64,000 bases of DNA from Hymenopus coronatus (Eukaryota; Arthropoda; Insecta; Mantodea; Hymenopodidae): contig CM060896.1 of the NCBI GenBank assembly GCA_030762935.1, positions 10,554,001 through 10,618,000 on the forward strand, given 5' to 3'. The notes beneath the pieces were generated by a model. That model had not been told where the DNA came from and searched no databases. It saw nothing but the letters and a program-made list of their open reading frames with translations. How positions within the stretch are numbered: position 1 is the first letter of the stretch; the number at the start of each line of letters is the position of its first letter. Positions 22,001-32,912 of the stretch are shown one piece after another. Position numbers and translations under genes: made by a program.

Positions 22001-22862
22001 ATTTTACTTTCTCTACGCGTACTATGTTAATAGTGTATAGAGAAGGTATTGCACTCCACCCAAAAAATCGATACCGAGATTTCACCGAAAATATATGTTT
22101 TAGGGTCCCCTGTATATAAAAAAAAAAAGGATTTTGAGAAAAGGTCCGTGTGTCAGTGTGTCCGTGTATCTGAGAACACTACTCAAAAACAAAAAGTCGG
22201 TAAAATACCAAACCTGGTATTTAAATTAAATATCTTCCAGGGATGCGACACGAAGATTTTCAGAAAAATCCCCCCAACCCCAACTAACCTTTACATGGAA
22301 CTTTTTTCAAAAACTTGGATTTTCTAAAAAGTGACTCTAACAATTTTGATTAAAATATCGTATATTAAAGATATTTACCTGAAAAATAAAATGTATATCT
22401 TGAATTTTCTGGGAATAGTCTCTGAAGACTACTTGATTCTGGATGAAATTTACGGAATTTTGAATAACTGCTAAACCGTAAGACTTAGATAAAAACTTAG
22501 TACACAAAAAATGTAGAGCACGTTAAAACACAACATTTTGATGTATACATTTTTTTCGCGGAATTGATAGTTTTTAGATATTCCTTGTTTTTAGTTTCAG
22601 CTATGAAAAACCTTTCTCATTCAGGAATTTGTCAACTCCTGTCCATTCAAATAAAGGAACTTCGATCACATAGCAACCAGCTTTTGACTATCACTTTAAC
22701 CTATGCTACTCCTTTATTTCGCTTCTACTTAAAAGGAAGCAAGTAATAGGACTATTTCCGCTAATTTTTTCTCTATTAGCAGAAAGTAAATAGAGTCATA
22801 AGCTTTTTAACAATAATTTGATGCAGAGGTGTAGAGAAAGTCATGTAAATGGAGTATATAAT
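22001..22862 (-). mobile_element. DR1 copy, full length
   Basis: From ACTTTCTCTACGCGTACTATG to GTGTAGAGAAAGTCATGTAA. The two DR1 copies 21149-22000 and 22001-22862 are head to tail. Confidence 0.88.
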
Positions 22863-23164
22863 ATTTTTAATTATAAGTTCCCTTAAAATAGTGTAACGAA
22901 AAGTGAGAGAGAGGGAGTATTCTAGACTCTTGAGTTGTGATAAACAAAGATGGCGCCCAGAGGAGAAGAAGTCCACCTGGAGCCTTATGGCGCGAGTCCA
23001 ACACTAGGGTAAGAACACAAAAGAGCTCGCGCCAACAAAATAAACAATTAGCATTTGGATATTATTGCTAGAATCATTAAAACATGGAGGACTGCATCCA
23101 GCTGTTGGCGAAGGCACGCACGCCCGGCTTCCTTCCACCTAAACATTCAATACCGAGGTTTCAA
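22863..23164. other. No supported feature
   Basis: Unique-looking sequence including GATGGCGCCCAGAGGAGAAG and GGCGCGAGTCC words. No frame or repeat recognised. Confidence 0.5.
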
Positions 23165-23632
23165 CTAATAAAAAATCTGATGTGTTCCATTCACATGACT
23201 TTCTCTACATCTCTGTAACAAAATAGCTTATGCTTCTATCTACTTCACGCTGATAGACATCAAGATTAGCAGAAATAGTCTTATTACTTGCTCCCTTGTA
23301 AGTAGAAGCGAAATAAGGGAGTACCATAGGTTAAAGTGAAAGCCAAAAGCTTGTTGCTATGTGACTGATGTTCCTTTGTTTGTATGGACAAGAGTTGACA
23401 AATTCCTGTATGCGAAAAGTATAAATTTTTCAAAGCTGAAACCAAAAACAAGAAATATCTAAAAAACGATCAACTCTACGAAAAAATGTATGTATCATAA
23501 ATTGTGTGTTTTATCGTGATCTACATTTTCTGTGTGGTAAGTTTGTGTCCATCTGTTACCGTGTAAGGGAGGAATACAACACCTTCTGTATACACTATAT
23601 TCATTATACATAAGTGCTAGAGAACGTAAAAA
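23165..23632 (+). mobile_element. DR1 copy with internal deletion
   Basis: Has the start (AAATCTGATGTGTTCCATTC) and end (GCTAGAGAACGTAAAAA), but the middle from the GTTTACCAG region to the CAATACCTTCTC region is missing. Confidence 0.85.
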
Positions 23633-23682
23633 TGTAAATGTCATTAAAGATTGGTTCTGTTGCTCAAATGTTTATACCTTTT

Positions 23683-23976
23683 ACCATCTATACTATGTAC
23701 ATATATACTAAATAGGGAAGTATTGTATTCCATCCCAAAATTCGATACCGAAATTTCACCGAAAATACAAGTTTTGAGAGTGTCTGAATAAAACAATCTG
23801 ACGTGTTCATTTCACAACACTTTCTCTACCTAAACTGAAAAACAAGTCATACAAAAGCTTATTCTTCTATCTACTTCATTCTAATCGAAATAAGCATTAT
23901 CAGAAATTGCGTTAATACTTCGTTTGTTATAAGTAGAAGGGAAAGAAGGGAATACATTAAGCAAAAGAGATATTCA
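23683..23976. mobile_element. Two short DR1 fragments, back to back
   Basis: A minus fragment (CATCTATACTATG... to TTTTGAGAGTGTCTGAAT) is followed by a plus 5' fragment (AATCTGACGTGTTCATTTC... to GAAAGAAGGGAATAC). Confidence 0.7.
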
Positions 23977-23977
23977 A

Positions 23978-24812
23978 TTTTTACTTTCTCTAGTCCCGTA
24001 TGTGCAATGTACATAGTGTATAGAGAAGGTATTGCATTGCATCCAAAAATTCGATACCGAGATTTCACCGGAAATACATGTTTAAGGACCTCCTGAATCC
24101 AAAAAAAAAGCATTTTCAGAAAATGGTTCGCGTGTCTGTGTCTGTCAGTCTGTCTTTGGACAGCATAGCTCCAAAACGAAAACACAATTAAATACCAAAC
24201 TTGGTATTTAAGTTTGGTATCTTCCAAGGATGCGACACGAAGATTTTCAAGAAAATCCCCCGCCCCAAAATACGCTTCATATGGAAAAAAATTCGAAAAT
24301 GTTGATTTTCTCAAAAATGGCTCTAACGATTTTGATTAAAGTCATTTCTATCACAAATAAAATGTATATCTTGAATTTTCTGGGAATAGCTTCTGAAGAC
24401 CTTATTCTGGATGAATTTTGCTGAATTTTACATAACTACTAAATCATAAGAGATAGACAAAAACGTACCACACAAAAATGTAGAACATGTTCAAGCACAC
24501 AATTTATGTTATATACATTTTTTCGTGGAGTTAATCGTTTTCGAGATATACCTTGTTATTAGTTTCAGTTGTAAGGTACTCATACTTTTCTCAGACAGGA
24601 AGTGTCCGTTTTTCTTTCGTTCTACTCCTGGCCAAGGAAAGAAGCGATTTACAATGACAATCGCATAACGACAGCTTTTAAAACATTTGACTATCAATTT
24701 AGCGTAGCACATTCCTTTAGTTCCCTTCTACTTATAAGGAACTAAGTAATAAGAACATTCTGATAATGTTTATCTCTATTAGCATTATGTAGAAAAACCT
24801 TTTTGTAACCAT
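23978..24812 (-). mobile_element. DR1 copy, 3' divergent
   Basis: From TTTACTTTCTCTAGTCCCG to a degraded start near GTAGAAAAACCTTTTTGTAAC. The GT tract is short and the CTGTCTTTGGACAGCATAGC variant is present. Confidence 0.82.
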
Positions 24813-25115
24813 TTTGTATTTTACCAATATAAAATAATTATTTTATGTACAATTTGTAAGGTCGCGATATGACCATGCTGTTAAAGCGACCCAAAATAAA
24901 TTATATTGCAAAAAAAAAAATATATATTTTTTTGTAGAGCAGCTAGAGAAAGTCATGTTAGTGTAGCACATCAGATTTTTTTTAAAATGTGTCACTACCT
25001 TGCGCAATTGAAAGTACCTGCTCTTTACATCAGCAGGATGAGAAATATGAATAACGAATTCCCATTTGAGAAAAGTATATATATTGGAAATATCTCTAAA
25101 ATGGTTGGCTGTAAA

Positions 25116-25830
25116 AAAAAAAAAATCTGATGTGTTTCATTCACATTACTTTCTGTAAATCGGTGTAACAAATTATTGTTAAAAAGCTTATTCTTCTATT
25201 TACTTCATGATAATGGAGAAACAAATTAGCAGAAATAGTCTTATTACTTGCTTCCTTGTAAGTAGAAGCGAAATAAGGGAGTACCATAAGTTAAAGTGAT
25301 AGTCAATGGCTAGTTGTTCCTTTGAAGTTCCTTTGTTTGCATGGACAGGAGTTGACAAATTCCTATATGAGAAAAGTAGATATAAGTTTTTCAAAACTGA
25401 AACCACAAACAAAGAATATGTCAGAAACGATCAACTCCATGAAAAAAATGTATATAACATAAATTGTGTGTTTTAACGTGCTGTATATTTTTTGTGCAGT
25501 AAGTTTCTGCCCATCTCTTACGATTTAATAGTTATGCAAAATTCCATAAAATTCATCCAGAATGAGGTAGTCCTCAGAGGCTATTCCCGTAAAATTCAAG
25601 ATATACAGGTAAATGTCTGTAATTTAACAGAATTTTTGAGAAAATAGAACTTTTTGAAAAATGTTCCATGTAAAGGATAGTTGGGGAGGGATGTATGTTA
25701 TATACCAAGTTCGGTATTTAATGGACTTGGAGTAAATTAAAATATATATTTGCTGTGAAATCTCGATATCGAATTTTTGGGTGCAATAGACTATAGACTA
25801 TGTAGGTAGTACGTGTAGAGAAAGTAAGAA
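25116..25830 (+). mobile_element. DR1 copy with small internal deletions
   Basis: AAATCTGATGTGTTTCATTC at the start, ACGTGTAGAGAAAGTAAG at the end. The CA tract is lost. Confidence 0.85.
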
Positions 25831-26055
25831 GTAAGTATAATGGTGGCTCGTACTATAAAGCTTGGAGAGGGGAGGCCGGAACCTGTGATATTGCACCGAG
25901 ATCTGGTGGACATTAAACGTGGCATTTCCGCAGCAGCAGCAGAATTCGCGTGTCACACACTGCTGCTGTCAACCTGCCACTTAACACTTTGTTTGTATTG
26001 GAAACCTCGTCTGGGCGTATAGCATGTCATAAAGTTCCTTCTCCCGCTCGTCTAT
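25831..26055. other. No supported feature
   Basis: A short unique stretch with a 60-codon ORF and a (GCA)4-like run. No family recognised. Confidence 0.5.
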
Positions 26056-27530
26056 TTATAGCGTTCGCTTCGTGGCCCGGGTCGCTCGGCGAATGCTGAG
26101 TCGGTCTTTCATCCCCCGAATGTTTCCATTGTTGACTTACTTCGTGGCCCGGGTCGCTCGGCGAATGCTGAGTCGGTCTTTCATCCCCCGGCTGTTTCCA
26201 TTGTTGACTTCCTTCATGGCCCGGGTCGCTCGGCAAATGCTGAGTCGGTCTTTCATCCCCCGAATGTTTCCATTGTTGACTTCCTTCGTGGCCCGGGTCG
26301 CTAGACGAATGCTGAGTCGGTCTTTCATCCCCCGAATGTTTCCATTGTTGACTTCCTTCGTGGTCCGGGTCGGTCGGCGAATGCTGAGTCGGTCTTTCAT
26401 CCCCCGAATGTTTCCATTGTTGACTTCCTTCGTGGTCCGGGTCGGTCGGCGAATGCTGAGTCGGTCTTTCATCCCCCGGCTGTTTCCGTTGTTGACTTAC
26501 TTCGTGACCCGGGTCGCTCGACGAATGCTGAGTCGGTCTTTCATCCCCCGAATGTTTCCATTGTTCACTTCTTTCGTGGCCCGGGTCGCTCGGCGAATGC
26601 GAGTCGGTCTTTCATCCCCCGAATGTTTCCATTGTTGACTTCCTTCGTGGTCCGGGTCGCACGGCGAATGCTGAGTCGGTCTTTCATCCCCCCAATGTCC
26701 TGTCGTTCCATTGTTGACTTCTTTCGTGGTCCGGGTCGGTCGGCGAATGCTGAGTCGGTCTTTCATCCCCCGGCTGTTTCCGTTGTTGACTTACTTCGTG
26801 ACCCGGGTCGCTCGGCGAATGCTAAGTCCGTCTTTCATCCCCCGAATGTTTCCATTGTTCACTTCCTTCGTGGCCCGGGTCGCTCGGCGAATGCTGAGTC
26901 GGTCTTTCATCCCCCGAATGTTTCCATTGTTGACTTCCTTCGTGGCCCGGGTCGCTCGGCGAATGCTGAGTCGGTCTTTCATCCCCCGGCTGTTTCCATT
27001 GTTCACTTCCTTCTGGCCCGGGTCGCTCGGCGAATGCTGAGTCGGTCTTTCATCCCCCGGCTGTTTCCATTGTTCACTTCCTTCGTGGCCCGGGTCGCTC
27101 GGCGAATGCTGAGTCGGTCTTTCATCCCCCGGCTGTTTCCATTGTTGACTTCCTTCCTGGTCCGGGTCGCTAGGCGAATGTGAGTCGGTCTTTCATCCCC
27201 CGAATGTTTCCATTGTTGACTTCCTTCCTGGTCCGGGTTGCTAGGCGAATGCTGAGTCGGTCTTTCATCCCCCGGCTGTTTCCATTGTTGACTTCCTTCG
27301 TGGCCCGGGTCGCTCGGCAAATGCTGAGTCGGTCTTTCATCCCCCGAATGTCCTGTCGTTCCATTGTTGACTTCTTTCGTGGCCCGGGTTGCTCGGCGAA
27401 TGCTGAGTCGGTCTTTCATCCCCCGAATGTTTCCATTGTTCACTTCCTTCGTGGCCCAGGTCGCTAGGCGAATGTGAGTCGGTCTTTCTTCCCCCGGCTG
27501 TTTCCATTGTTGACTTCCTTCCTGGGTTTG
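26056..27530 (+). repeat. 72-bp minisatellite, ~20 units
   Basis: GGTCTTTCATCCCCC recurs at 26103, 26175, 26247, 26319, 26391, 26463, 26535 and onward at a 72-bp period. Units differ at a few positions (GAATGTTTCC or GGCTGTTTCC, GCCCGGGTCG or TCCGGGTCG). Two units carry a CCTGTCGTTCC insertion (near 26697 and 27350) and three lack one T. A block of several units is itself repeated about 294 bp away (around 26440 and 26735). Because 72 is 24 codons, several frames on both strands stay open for 100-190 codons. Frames shift wherever a unit has an indel, so I treat it as non-coding. Confidence 0.95.
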
Positions 27531-27664
27531 AAATATCGGCGATGGTGCTCGGTGAGGCGTGGCAGGAATAAAAGATGCTCAAAGCGACTTCGGTGGTTGC
27601 TAGGATGAGAAGCGCCCCTGGTGGTTGGACTTTATGTGAAGCGCAGCCTTCGTTTTGCCTGTCC

Positions 27665-27832
27665 TACTGTAGTTTTTTTTAACAGTGTTTAACGCCCGCT
27701 TTTACTACCACAGGCGATGACAATCATGATACATGGATTGTGATGGCGGGGGAAACCGGAGAAATCCCGCCCCTGGGCCGCTTTGTCACAGGCGGGATCT
27801 ACCTAGGTGAGTGGTCTACCCACTCGGCCACG
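27665..27832 (-). mobile_element. SINE-A copy with complete tRNA-like head
   Basis: Read on the minus strand it starts GGCGCCGTGGCCGAGTGG (A-box region of a tRNA-like head) and continues through AGATCCC and GACAAAGCGGCCCAGG. It ends with AAAAGCGGGCGTTAAACACT and a T/A tail. Its head is the seed of the tandem array that follows directly. Confidence 0.8.
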
Positions 27833-28956
27833 GCGCCACCTAGACCGAAGTTGTAGGCATCGTCCTGTTTCTGGCCTCCCTCCCGGGACATCTTCTTGGC
27901 GGGCCTAACCTCAGATTTGGCTCCCAGTCTCCTCCGGGCGTATCCCGCCCCTGGGCCGCTTTGTCACACGCGGTCACTTGGGATCTACCTAGGTGAGTGG
28001 TCTACCCACTCGGCCACGGCGCCACCTAGACCGAAGTTGTAGGCATCGTCCTGTTTCTGGCCTCCCTCCCGGGACATCTTCTTGGCGGGCCTAACCTCAG
28101 ATTTGGCTCCCAGTCTCCTCCGGGCGTATCCTGCACTGGGATCTACCTAGGTGAGTGGTCTACCCACTCGGCCACGGCGCCACCTAGACCGAAGTTGTAG
28201 GCATCGTCCTGTTTCTGGCCTCCCTCCCGGGACATCTTCTTGGCGGGCCTAACCTCAGATTTGGCTCCCAGTCTCCTCCGGGCGTATCCTGCACTGGGAT
28301 CTACCTAGGTGAGTGGTCTACCCACTCGGCCACGGCGCCACCTAGACCGAAGTTGTAGGCATCGTCCTGTTTCTGGCCTCCCTCCCGGGACATCTTCTTG
28401 GCGGGCCTAACCTCAGATTTGGCTCCCAGTCTCCTCCGGGCGTATCCCGCCCCTGGGCCGCTTTGTCACACGCGGTCACATGGGATCTACCTAGGTGAGT
28501 GGTCTACCCACTCGGCCACGGCGCCACCTAGACCGAAGTTGTAGGCATCGTCCTGTTTCTGGCCTCCCTCCCGGGACATCTTCTTGGCGGGCCTAACCTC
28601 AGATTTGGCTCCCAGTCTCCTCCGGGCGTATCCTGCACTGGGATCTACCTAGGTGAGTGGTCTACCCACTCGGCCACGGCGCCACCTAGACCGAAGTTGT
28701 AGGCATCGTCCTGTTTCTGGCCTCCCTCCCGGGACATCTTCTTGGCGGGCCTAACCTCAGATTTGGCTCCCAGTCTCCTCCGGGCGTATCCTGCACTGGG
28801 ATCTACCTAGGTGAGTGGTCTACCCACTCGGCCACGGCGCCACCTAGACCGAAGTTGTAGGCATCGTCCTGTTTCTGGCCTCCCTCCCGGGACATCTTCT
28901 TGGCGGGCCTAACCTCAGATTTGGCTCCCAGTCTCCTCCGGGCGTATCCTGCACCG
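27795..28956. repeat. 158/186-bp tandem array seeded from the SINE-A head
   Basis: GGATCTACCTAGGTGAGTGG occurs at 27795, 27981, 28139, 28297, 28483, 28641 and 28799, so units are 186, 158, 158, 186, 158, 158 and 158 bp. The long form keeps a 28-bp piece of SINE body (CCCTGGGCCGCTTTGTCACA) that the short form lacks. The rest of each unit (CGAAGTTGTAGGCATCGTCC, GGCCTCCCTCCCGGGACATC, TCCCAGTCTCCTCCGGGCGT) is host flank. Units look essentially identical, which suggests recent homogenisation. Confidence 0.95.
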
Positions 28957-29215
28957 GGACCAAGTGGCTCGCATTATGGAGTTCGCTTGCCTACCTCACC
29001 CACGTGTTTGCCCAGGCGAGAGTTGGATAGCTCTTTAATCCCCCTCTGACCCTCCATGTTGCGTCTTTCGGGTTGGGAGTGTCGGCGATGGTGCTGGGTG
29101 ACTACCTCCGTCCCCACATTGCCGGATCAGCGGGGCCATTGGACCTTACGGGAGTGGGGGAACACGCGGAGTTGCATTACTTTTTAAGAGAATATTCTAG
29201 TATTTTATTTATAAG
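28957..29215. other. Array flank, no gene called
   Basis: GC-rich flank with TCGGCGATGGTGCTGGGTGA at about 29085. A near copy (TCGGCGATGGTGCTCGGTGA) lies at 27535, so related sequence brackets the SINE-derived array. A 63-codon ORF here is not convincing. Confidence 0.5.
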
Positions 29216-29219
29216 TATA

Positions 29220-29715
29220 TTGTGTTATTATTTACTCTACACGTACTATGTGCATAGTGTATAGAGAAGGTATTTTAATGTACCCAAAATTCAATACCGA
29301 GATTTTACTGGAAATACATGTTTAGGGTTCACCTAAATCCAAAAAAAGCATTTTTGCAAAAAAGTCCGTGTGTGTGTGTGTCTCTATAGATAGCGCTCAA
29401 AAACGAAAATACCGTTAAATACCAAATTTGGAATTTAGGTTCCGTATTTTCCAAGGGTGCGAACTGCCCTTTACATGGAACATTTTTTTTATTTTTTTTT
29501 ATTTTCTCAAAAATGGCTCTAACGATTTTGATTAAAATCTGTTATATTTACTTGACAAATAAAATGTGTATCTTCCATTTTCTGGAAATAGCCTCTAAAC
29601 ACCTCTTTATTCTGGGTGATTTTTATTGAATTTTATATAACTGGTAAACCGTATGAAATAGACAATAACTAACTACACAAAAATTGTAGATCATGATAAA
29701 ACGCACAATTGATGT
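29220..29715 (-). mobile_element. DR1 copy, truncated
   Basis: Starts TTACTCTACACGTACTATG and stops in the AATTGATGTCATATATATC region. The remaining half is missing. Confidence 0.85.
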
Positions 29716-30424
29716 CATATATATCGAGATACTTCAATCTGGAAACTGTATTCAACTGTCATTGCTGTACCATCGCTCCTGGTTCCGACCACCCGTGTAT
29801 CCTCTCACCTCATCCCTCCATCCCGGAGGTGAACCCTCGGGGTCGGTACCGAGTCCCTATCCTGCATTGGAAAATTTGGGACATCGCTAAGGCGCGTGCC
29901 GTCTAATCTCTGGTATCGCGTACGGAAATAGCAGTATGCCAATGCATATAGGCGGTCAGTATCATCTGCTCCAGATACGCTACCATTGGTTACAGGAGAA
30001 ACGTTATAAACATTAAGTGAGGTCACTGATGTCATCCCTTGTTTTCCGCATGAAAGTCTAAGTTGTAATGTCTTTTTCACAAACTATAGCAGGCTCTGGC
30101 TGTATATAGACGAAGAGCAACCTGGCGGAGAATGTGAGTACTCTCTGCTGGCAATGATACCTTAGACCTCCGGTATACTGCTGCCCATGCCGTGACGTCC
30201 ACTTTCCATGAGGTTATAAACGTGTCCCTTGAACCTAGGAAGCGTCCTCTTAACATTACATTAACAGGACCATTTAGCTCAACTATTAGAGCGCCAATGC
30301 AATGGCCGAGTTTAGGTAATCTGACTGGAGCGATTCTGTCGAAACATCCCCCAGGGGACGGCATCTGGAATTTATGGTGGACAAAACGGCGGTTATTTTA
30401 CCGGATCACGATGAGCCAAAACTG
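29716..30424. other. No supported feature
   Basis: Mixed-composition DNA with short ORFs on both strands (91 and 95 codons, minus). No domain or repeat recognised. Confidence 0.5.
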
Positions 30425-30530
30425 TTTTGTAATGTTTAACGTCCGGTTTTACCACGATGGCACTGATGATACATGGGATGAAGATGGAGCACCTTGTGGA
30501 ATGCGATGGCGGGGGAATTGGTGAGAGACG
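30425..30530 (-). mobile_element. SINE-A 3' fragment
   Basis: AATGTTTAACGTCCGGTTTT, then GATACATGGGATGAAGATGG and GGAATGCGATGGCGGGGG match the body of the other SINE-A copies in reverse. Confidence 0.75.
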
Positions 30531-31130
30531 AGTGATCAAAGCTCTCCGCGACGGGGCTTTTAAGCCAAAGATGGACGGGTCCCCACATTTCCTAATGGAA
30601 TGCATCCTACGCCGCTCGAGTCCCAAAGGGGTGCCCGCCCGAGAGAACCCGGACGAAGTGGTCCTGCTGTGTCGCCAGGAAAGAAGTCCCTACAAAGCAC
30701 ACATCAAGCCTGCCGTAACCCGCCGAACACCGTCATCTGGTTCGTGACAGCCGTGAAACAGACGCCAAGGAAGTGACGGGTACTACCCCAGCATTCTCCT
30801 GCCGAGCGACCCGGCCAAACTACGAAAAACCCATCGTTCGCCACTAACGAAACCGCGATCCCTCGCTACGGTGCTCTATATGAAAACAGTAGTCCTCAGT
30901 TCAACACAGTCCACATTAGACTGACAAAAGAAGGTGTGTAACAGAACTTGGAATATGTCCACAGAAACTCTGCATTTTAGGATTTCTTATGTCCCATTTG
31001 CCAGAAACAGTTCCCGTAACGAACCTGACAAAGAATGGACACCTACTGAAACTTAAAATCTCACCTCAAATATTGATTTGTGCACAAAAGAAATACAAAA
31101 GAAATAATTAGGTGACATTTAGAAATTTAG
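30531..31130. other. Unassigned, moderately GC-rich then AT-rich
   Basis: A 96-codon ORF (30457-30747, plus) starts inside the SINE fragment and shows no recognised domain. Nothing else was seen. Confidence 0.5.
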
Positions 31131-31728
31131 TTTATTACTTTCTCCACACATACATACAGAAGGTATTGCATATCATCCAAAAATTCGATTCTGAAATTTC
31201 ACCGAAAATACGCGTTTTAGAGCACTTTGTATACAAAAGGGTATTTTTAGAAAAAGTCCGTGTCTTTGTCAATAACACAGTAACTCAAAAACAAAAAGTC
31301 GGCAAAGCACATGACTTGGTATTTAATATCTTTTAAGGATGCCACACGAAGATTTTGAGAAAAATCCCCTCGCCCAAACTACCCTTTAAATGGAAACATT
31401 TTAAAAGTTTGATTTTCTCAAAAAGGACTACTATTTAAATTAAAGTACAATATATCAGAGATATTGATATCAGCAATAAAATATATGTCTTGAACCTTTT
31501 ACATACTGGAATTTGTCAACTCCCGTAATACAAAGAAATGGATTTCATCAGCTTTTAAAAGCTTTTACTACTGTTTTAGCCTAGAGTATTTTCTGATTTC
31601 TGTTCTAATTACAGGGGAGCAAGAAATAATACCATTTGTGTTAATGTTTATCTCGATTGCTATGAAGCAAGTAGAAGAATAAGTTTTTTAACAATACTTT
31701 GTTATCGTGACGTAGAACAAATATATTC
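31131..31728 (-). mobile_element. DR1 copy with deletion
   Basis: TACTTTCTCCACACATAC at one end, ACAATACTTTGTTATCGTGA at the other. The region around the GTTTACC/GTAAACCG block is deleted. Confidence 0.8.
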
Positions 31729-32000
31729 TCTTCGAAATTCAGGTTCTGTTTTATTCAATGAATTTGTCTTCAAATGAAAACACGCCCTCGAAATGATGAC
31801 TGTATGTTGTTGTTGTTATGACTGCAAACTAAACACTGTCTTCAATGCTCATGATTGCCATCAAAACCAACAATATATTCAACAATGGGCAATGGTACTT
31901 ATTCTCCTAGAGCCACTCAAATCTCACACTTTACCAGCATTTAGAAAGAAATTCTCACCCATTAGAATAGTTCGAGTTTATATGGGACGCAGTGCAGAAC

Positions 32001-32003
<3 letters not shown>

Positions 32004-32059
<56 letters not shown>

Positions 32060-32076
32060 CAGAGAGAGAGAGAGAG
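32004..32076 (+). repeat. (GA)n microsatellite
   Basis: An uninterrupted GA run of about 50 bp, then GGGAGGC and a second shorter run. Confidence 0.98.
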
Positions 32077-32096
32077 TCAGTCAACGTAACTCACAA

Positions 32097-32912
32097 GATT
32101 TTTACTTTCTGTACACCTACTATGTACACAGTATGTAGATAAGGTATTGTATTTCACCCAAAAATTCTATGCCGAGATTTCACCGGAAATACATGTTTTG
32201 GGACTTCCTGAATACAAAAAAAAAAAGCATTTTTAGATAAAGGTCCGAGTGTCTGCGGGTAGCATAGCTCATAAACGAGAAGTCCGTTAAATACCAAACT
32301 ATATAAGTTCAGTATCTCCCAAGGATGCTACTCAAAGTTTTCAAGCAAATCCCCTCACCCCAAAAAAATCGCAAATTTTGGTTTTCTCAAAAATAGATTT
32401 AGCCGTTTAAATCTGTTATATTTAAGATATTGACATGACAAATAAAAATGTGTATCCTGAATTTTCTGGGAATAGCCCTTAAACACCTCTTTATACTGGA
32501 TTATTTTTTTTTTTTGTATAACTAGTGAACCTTAAGAGGTAGACAAAAACTTACTTCACAACAAACTGTGATCTCGATAAAACAAAAATTTATGCCATGT
32601 ACAATTTTTCGTGGAGCTGGCCGTTTTCGAGATATTCCTTTTATTGATTTCAGTTTTAAAATACTTAAGACTTTTCTCATACGGGAACTTGTCAACACCT
32701 GGCCACGCAAAGAAACGGGTTTCAATCCCATAGCAACCACATTTTAAAACGTTTGACTCAGTTTAAATAGTGTATTCCCTTATTTCCCTTCCGCTTACAA
32801 GAAAGCAAGTAATAAGACTGTGACTGCTAATGTTTATGCAGATTAGCATGAACTGGATAGAAGAATAAGCTTATTAACAATAATGTATTACAGAGATGTA
32901 GAGAAAGTCCTG
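32097..32912 (-). mobile_element. DR1 copy whose end founded the 113-bp satellite
   Basis: From TTTTTACTTTCTGTACACC to ACAGAGATGTAGAGAAAGTC. Its last ~20 bp (GAGATGTAGAGAAAGTC) begin the first satellite unit at 32893 and recur in all 77 units. In gene orientation this DR1 sits in the intron about 36 nt after the splice donor sequence. Confidence 0.9.

Noticed and set aside
26072..27582. Repeat proteins of 24-residue units
   Set aside because: The 72-bp period keeps frames open on both strands at once, and units with indels shift the frame. There is no sign of a gene boundary.
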